From the NCBI GenBank assembly GCA_934675795.1, contig CAKURW010000003.1, positions 1 to 64,000 on the forward strand: a stretch of DNA of 64,000 bases. The letters run 5' to 3'. Position 1 is the first letter of the stretch; each line of letters opens with the position of its first letter. Shown in pieces: positions 60,310 to 64,000 of the stretch. The DNA is from an uncultured Collinsella sp. GTDB taxonomy: Bacteria > Actinomycetota > Coriobacteriia > Coriobacteriales > Coriobacteriaceae. Made by a program: the position numbers and the translations under genes. The notes under the pieces were generated by a model. It ran no database searches and had not been told where the DNA came from. It worked only from the letters and a program-made list of their open reading frames with translations.

Positions 60310-61758
60310 TTAAGCCTTAGCGGCAGCAGCATCTTCCTCGAGCTGCTCCTTGGTAAAGCCAAAGAGGTAGGCGATGGCGGCGGCGGCAACAAATGCGACG
60401 CCGCACGCAACGCATCCCCAGACGAGATTAGCGGTTCCGCCGGCAACAAAACCGGTGACGCACAGAATATTGGACGCGCCCAGAACATACAGCGTCACAT
60501 TAGTAAGAGCTGCGATCAGGCCACCGAGAGCACCGCCGGCAACCATGGCACCCAAACAGCGGGTGTACTTAAAGCCGCAGCCATACAGTGCGGGCTCCGT
60601 CACGCCACCGACAATGCCGGATAGCGAGAAACCAAGCATGGCGCCCTTTTCATCGGTCTCCTTAAGGCGCAGGAAGGCACCGAAGGCCATGCCCCACGTA
60701 GCGAACTGAGCGATACCGGCCGCAACCATAACGCAGGAGTCAGATCCCATCGTGAGCACCTGCACAATACCAAGGGTAAGCAGGACATGGTGCATACCGG
60801 TCATAACCAGGAATTCCCAAAGCGCGGCAATGGCGACGAGGGAGAGGATCGTGACGATGCCGCCGGCGTTGCCAAGGCCGAACATGAAGTTGCCAACCAC
60901 GCTACCCAGGATAGAGCCGATCGGAGCCAGAGCGCACAGCGACACGGGAACCATGACGGCCAGGGTGCACACGGGCACAAACACCGTAGAGAGCATGTCA
61001 GGAATGATCTTCTTCATGAACTTCTCGACGACCATGAGTACCGGCATGGACAGAACCATGGGGAGCACGGTGGAGGAATAGTTGTTCAGCTGGGCCGGCA
61101 GCACGCCGTAGACCATGGTGGTCGTTACGCCCGAATCCGCTGCAGCGTTGACCATCGTCATGAGCTCGGGGGCAATGAGCACACCGCCGAGCATCATGCC
61201 GAGCGGCTGGCTGCAGCCAAGCTGCTTCGCAGCAGCCCAACCCAAATAAACGGGAAGGAAGTAATAACCGGCGTTGTAAATCCAGTTGTAGAAGAAGTTG
61301 TAGATGTCGGAATCGGCAGACCAAATGCCGAGCATGCCGTCACCGCAAACCACGGCGATAGTACGGAACATGGCAGCACCCATGATAATGGGGATCGTCA
61401 TGACCATGGTCTTGGACAGGTAGTTGAGGGTCTTACTGCCCGCGGTCTTGAGCGTCAGCGGCTCCTTGGCGCCGCCATCGAGGCTCTCGTCAATGGAGCC
61501 TTCGCCCTTGACGCCCAACGCAATGGCGGCGTCATAGACCTTCGGCACGTTCTGACCGATGATGACCTGATATTGGCCGCCAGACCACTGGGCACCCAGT
61601 ACGCCCTTGATCTTCTTAACTTCATCGTCATTGGGGATGGACTGATCCTTAAGGTTCAGACGCAGGCGGGTCATGCAGTGCGTCGCGTTCGTTACATTGG
61701 AGGCGCCGCCGATGGCAGCAAGCACGTCCTCGGCAATCTTCTTGTTATCGACAGCCAT
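60310..61758 (-). CDS. PTS beta-glucoside-type transporter EIIBC
   Basis: A 482-residue PTS protein. The N-terminal EIIB (residues about 1-85) has the phosphorylated Cys in NATHCMTRLRLNLKD. The EIIC permease has about ten membrane spans, with GGVTEPALYG and MTGMHHVLLTLG typical of the glucose/glucoside family. No EIIA is fused, so a separate EIIA must serve it. The ATG at 61758 follows AGAAGGG with 8-nt spacing. It lies downstream of an antiterminator gene, and a RAT-like leader precedes it. The substrate is probably a beta-glucoside, sucrose or trehalose-type sugar, or an N-acetylated one. Confidence 0.9.
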   Translation of the reverse strand: MAVDNKKIAEDVLAAIGGASNVTNATHCMTRLRLNLKDQSIPNDDEVKKIKGVLGAQWSGGQYQVIIGQNVPKVYDAAIALGVKGEGSIDESLDGGAKEPLTLKTAGSKTLNYLSKTMVMTIPIIMGAAMFRTIAVVCGDGMLGIWSADSDIYNFFYNWIYNAGYYFLPVYLGWAAAKQLGCSQPLGMMLGGVLIAPELMTMVNAAADSGVTTTMVYGVLPAQLNNYSSTVLPMVLSMPVLMVVEKFMKKIIPDMLSTVFVPVCTLAVMVPVSLCALAPIGSILGSVVGNFMFGLGNAGGIVTILSLVAIAALWEFLVMTGMHHVLLTLGIVQVLTMGSDSCVMVAAGIAQFATWGMAFGAFLRLKETDEKGAMLGFSLSGIVGGVTEPALYGCGFKYTRCLGAMVAGGALGGLIAALTNVTLYVLGASNILCVTGFVAGGTANLVWGCVACGVAFVAAAAIAYLFGFTKEQLEEDAAAAKA

Positions 61759-61897
61759 GTCGAATCCCTTCTCTTCCAACTAAAAGCCCGTGGGGTTTCA
61801 CAGCGCCAAGACGCACGATTCTGCTCGCGCCTGCGCAGCACGCGATGCCCGTTGGCAAGAGATTTGATTACATGTGATTCCCGGGTGGATCGACATG

Positions 61898-61987
61898 AAA
61901 AAAGCCCCGCGCACAACCGACAGAGACCCAATGGGGGCCTCGACAGAATCGGTAGTGCCTCTCGGAGCTGCGCCGTGAGTAACACCC
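61898..61987 (-). promoter_or_regulatory. RAT-like antiterminator site and terminator in the PTS leader
   Basis: On the minus strand GGGTGTTACTC (61987-61977) and GAGAGGCACTACC (61963-61951) resemble the two halves of a ribonucleic antiterminator (RAT) site bound by BglG/LicT-type proteins. A terminator-like structure follows, with arms AGGCCCC and GGGGCTT and a T tract (61898-61940). This fits regulation of the PTS-chbG genes by the antiterminator encoded just upstream. The exact pairing was not proven. Confidence 0.6.
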
Positions 61988-62099
61988 AAAACACGGCGAG
62001 TATATGCGGCAGATACGTTCTCCGTGACCCAGATTGCCGACGAACGGTAGCAAACAGTCCGCGAACGGTCACTACGACGGAAATAAAACGCCAGAGACC

Positions 62100-62936
62100 C
62101 TATTTATTCAAGCTTGCGGGAGCCACACGATTCACATGCATGATCAGATAGACGAGCTCTTCTTGGGCCAATGGCTCGCCAAAGGCCTCTTGAATCAGAG
62201 CGTCGATACGATGAGCGCAGCGCGATGCCGCAGGATATTGCTCCACGAGCACGTCGTAAAGACCGGAATTCTCGGTGTCAATCGGCTCTTTCTTTGCCAC
62301 GCGATCGAGCAGATAGCGCACATGGGTGGCAAAGCGAGTAAAGGCAAACGACGAGCGATCGACTGTCACGCCCAACTCTTCTTGAATAATCGCAACCGTC
62401 ATATCGAGGAGATGCTCCTCGTGCTGCTCGGCAAGCACGCGCCGCTCGCTCGGCTTAATCGCCGCATTGATAATCGACATGGCGATACCCGCGGCCTCAC
62501 TCTGGGGCATGCGAACGGCAAAAGTTTTCTTAATGCCGCGAACGGCTAACTCGCCCAATCGATACTCAATAGGATGCAGCTGCTCCAGATCGCGCTTGAG
62601 CGGCAACGACACCACCATATGTTCGCGGGCGCGCTTAATGGCAAACTGGATATGATCTGCCAGCGTAATGGGCAGATTAGGACTCAATTCGTACGAAAGC
62701 TGTCCGGTCGCAATATCTGCCAGCTGAGCAGAAAACTCAAGCACCTCGGGGTCGACCTCGTCGATGAACGCCAGATACTTTGAATCGATGCCGTAAAAGG
62801 TACGCGTAATAACGTCAAGATCGACCTCGTGCGGCATGTCGCCAAAACCGATACCACGACCCAACGCGATAAGCTGGCGCCCCGCACCATCTTCGCAGAT
62901 GGCAGCGTTGTGGTTAATGCGCTGGATAGCCCTCAT
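62100..62936 (-). CDS. BglG/LicT-family transcription antiterminator
   Basis: A 278-residue RNA-binding antiterminator. The N-terminal CAT domain (about 1-55) has RAIQRINHNAAI and LIALGRGIGFG. PRD1 (about 65-170) has LADHIQFAIKRA, a conserved His site, and PRD2 (about 175-278) ends YLIMHVNRV. The usual first PRD2 His (in FIALHxxN) is replaced: the protein reads GIAMSIINA. Loss of one PTS-phosphorylated His may change how it senses sugar flux. The ATG at 62936 matches family N-termini. Confidence 0.9.
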   Translation of the reverse strand: MRAIQRINHNAAICEDGAGRQLIALGRGIGFGDMPHEVDLDVITRTFYGIDSKYLAFIDEVDPEVLEFSAQLADIATGQLSYELSPNLPITLADHIQFAIKRAREHMVVSLPLKRDLEQLHPIEYRLGELAVRGIKKTFAVRMPQSEAAGIAMSIINAAIKPSERRVLAEQHEEHLLDMTVAIIQEELGVTVDRSSFAFTRFATHVRYLLDRVAKKEPIDTENSGLYDVLVEQYPAASRCAHRIDALIQEAFGEPLAQEELVYLIMHVNRVAPASLNK

Positions 62937-63009
62937 GGAATCACCGTTCCCGCAAACACACGCCGCGTAGACCATCCACACGGCGCGTTCATTCTACCTG
63001 CACCTCGAA

Positions 63010-63555
63010 TTACAGTCCAAAAAAGCCAAGGATTTGATCGCGGCTTATGGGCCTGTACTCGTTGGCATCGAGACCGACATCGTAGCGGTAAATGGGGCGC
63101 TCGCGATCGCGGTTGCGCGCGTTGGTGCGGTCTCCCCTGCTGTGGATATGCCCGTGCAGCATGATGGCACCACGCGCCTTGCCATTCCAGCTAAGCATGG
63201 GGTAGTGGCTCATAACCAGACGATGGCCCTTGGCATAGCCGGGAGCAATCTCCAGGTAATCGCGCACGTCTTCCCAAATCTGCGGTACGTCGGAATCTTC
63301 CCAGTCGCCGTCATGGTTACCGCGGATGAGCGTCACATTCTTGCATTCGATACGCTCGCGCAGGCGCACCGCCTCCGCCAGGGGCAAACGATAGGTAAAG
63401 TCTCCCAGGATGTAGAGACGGTCATCCGCAGCCACGCACTCATTGATGGCATCGATGACCTTGCGGTTCATCTCCTCGGCCGAGCCAAACGGTCGGTCCA
63501 TGTCGTGCAAGATATTCGTATCGCCCAGGTGCAAGTCGGCGGTAAACCACATCAT
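63010..63555 (-). CDS. Metallophosphoesterase
   Basis: A 181-residue calcineurin-like phosphoesterase. The motifs are WFTADLHLGD (Asp and His), ILGDFTY (GD), IRGNHDGD (GNHD), MSHYPML and LHGHIHS (GHxH). All metal ligands are present. The short size matches the YfcE/YmdB-like or phage-type small enzymes. The start is either 63570 or 63555. The latter is chosen because GAGG lies upstream, but it is uncertain. Substrate unknown. Confidence 0.85.
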   Translation of the reverse strand: MMWFTADLHLGDTNILHDMDRPFGSAEEMNRKVIDAINECVAADDRLYILGDFTYRLPLAEAVRLRERIECKNVTLIRGNHDGDWEDSDVPQIWEDVRDYLEIAPGYAKGHRLVMSHYPMLSWNGKARGAIMLHGHIHSRGDRTNARNRDRERPIYRYDVGLDANEYRPISRDQILGFFGL

Positions 63556-63621
63556 CGTCTGTGTCCTCATTTCGCAACGTGTTCAACTCGTGCTAAGTAT
63601 ACAGACGCAGCGATGCGGCGG

Positions 63622-63801
63622 TTATCCAAAGAGCCCGCCGAACAGTCCGCGGCGGCGTTTGTCTTGCTTTTTCGAAGCGTCACCCCGGGCGTTCTTGTCC
63701 TGGCGCTTCTTACGATCCTGCTCCAACTCATCGTCATCGAGTAGCATATCCCACTCAAACGGATCGTCTGTCAGATCGAACAGATCATCGCCATCAAACA
63801 T
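63622..63801 (-). CDS. Small charged protein, unknown (59 residues)
   Basis: Encodes 59 residues beginning MFDGDDLFDLTDDPFEWD and ending RRRGLFGGLFG. The N-terminal half is very acidic and the C-terminal half very basic, with a hydrophobic GLFGGLFG end. GGGAGG lies 5 nt before the ATG, so it is likely real. It starts 18 nt after the upstream HIRAN-like gene stop and precedes the phosphoesterase. It is not recognised as a known family. Confidence 0.65.
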   Translation of the reverse strand: MFDGDDLFDLTDDPFEWDMLLDDDELEQDRKKRQDKNARGDASKKQDKRRRGLFGGLFG

Positions 63802-63819
63802 GGCCGCCTCCCTTGCCGA

Positions 63820-64000
63820 TTAGCGAGCGTCCACCACGTAGAGGCCAACGCGCACCTGATGCCACGGGCTGCGCTCGGGAGCGACCTGTTGCACGCGGGC
63901 CTCAAATACGCCCTCATGGCCGTAATACATCATCAAGGACAGCGGGCCGGCCTCGTTTCCCGGAACATAGCCAAGTTTGGTCTTGCCATAGTAGATTGCA
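63820..64000 (-). CDS. C-terminal fragment of a HIRAN-like protein
   Basis: Only the 3' end is in the window, and the gene continues past the right edge. The visible 59-60 residues include YYGKTKLGYVPGNEAG and FEARVQQVAPERSPWHQVRV. These fit the LGYxP..E... pattern of HIRAN domains, which bind DNA ends or single-stranded DNA. The stop is TAA at 63820-63822. The whole protein could be a small HIRAN protein or a larger one. Identity is moderate. Confidence 0.5.
   Translation of the reverse strand, partial: AIYYGKTKLGYVPGNEAGPLSLMMYYGHEGVFEARVQQVAPERSPWHQVRVGLYVVDAR

Noticed and set aside
1-64000. CRISPR array, prophage or insertion sequence
   Set aside because: No regularly spaced direct repeats, no transposase or integrase motif, and no phage structural genes were seen.

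Overview
The window looks like chromosomal DNA of a high-GC, gut-type Actinomycetota of the class Coriobacteriia, most likely Collinsella or a close relative. This is inferred from GC-rich codon use, a one-chain clostridial-type PurL, a RecJ-helicase fusion, a bacterial Elp3, Tat-type solute-binding lipoproteins and many small palindromic intergenic repeats. No database search was possible. Most of the window is housekeeping and metabolic DNA. No prophage, transposase or CRISPR array is visible.

Layout. Positions 1-435 hold no gene but look like an rRNA-operon leader or spacer read leftwards. Then, mostly on the minus strand: infC-rpmI-rplT (infC apparently with an AUA start), tRNA-Leu(CAA) with a nearby second copy of its 3' end, a transglutaminase-like protein, fba, an MBL-fold hydrolase, rel (ppGpp) and a large RecJ-RecQ-like fusion. 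A plus-strand BASS-family transporter follows, then a GalT/HIT-like gene with cutC, and a branched-chain amino acid ABC operon livK-H-M-G-F preceded by a second livK. From 20.9 to 30 kb lie hom, an SDR, a cation:proton antiporter, purL and an EamA transporter. From 30 to 38 kb lie a GGDEF protein, a KdgT-type permease, azlCD, an HD hydrolase and an ldh-etfB-etfA operon resembling electron-confurcating lactate dehydrogenase.

The accessory-looking part is 38.3-48.1 kb. It begins with a five-gene set of small envelope or exported proteins, including one with an LAQTG sorting-like motif. A DUF554 membrane protein follows. Then comes a three-gene module: a TerB-N/TerB-C protein, a BrxD-like (DUF2791) ATPase and an Lhr/BrxHI-like helicase. 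This module lacks the methyltransferase and PglZ of BREX and is the best candidate for a poorly described DNA-processing or anti-phage system.

The right part holds a membrane-anchored spermidine-synthase-like protein, Elp3, an XRE/DUF4097 pair, a SAM methyltransferase, trmB, a Ski2-like DUF3516 helicase and a DUF2130 coiled-coil nuclease-like protein. It ends with a bglG-PTS-chbG sugar locus with a RAT/terminator leader, a metallophosphoesterase, a 59-residue charged protein and the 3' end of a HIRAN-like gene cut by the window edge.
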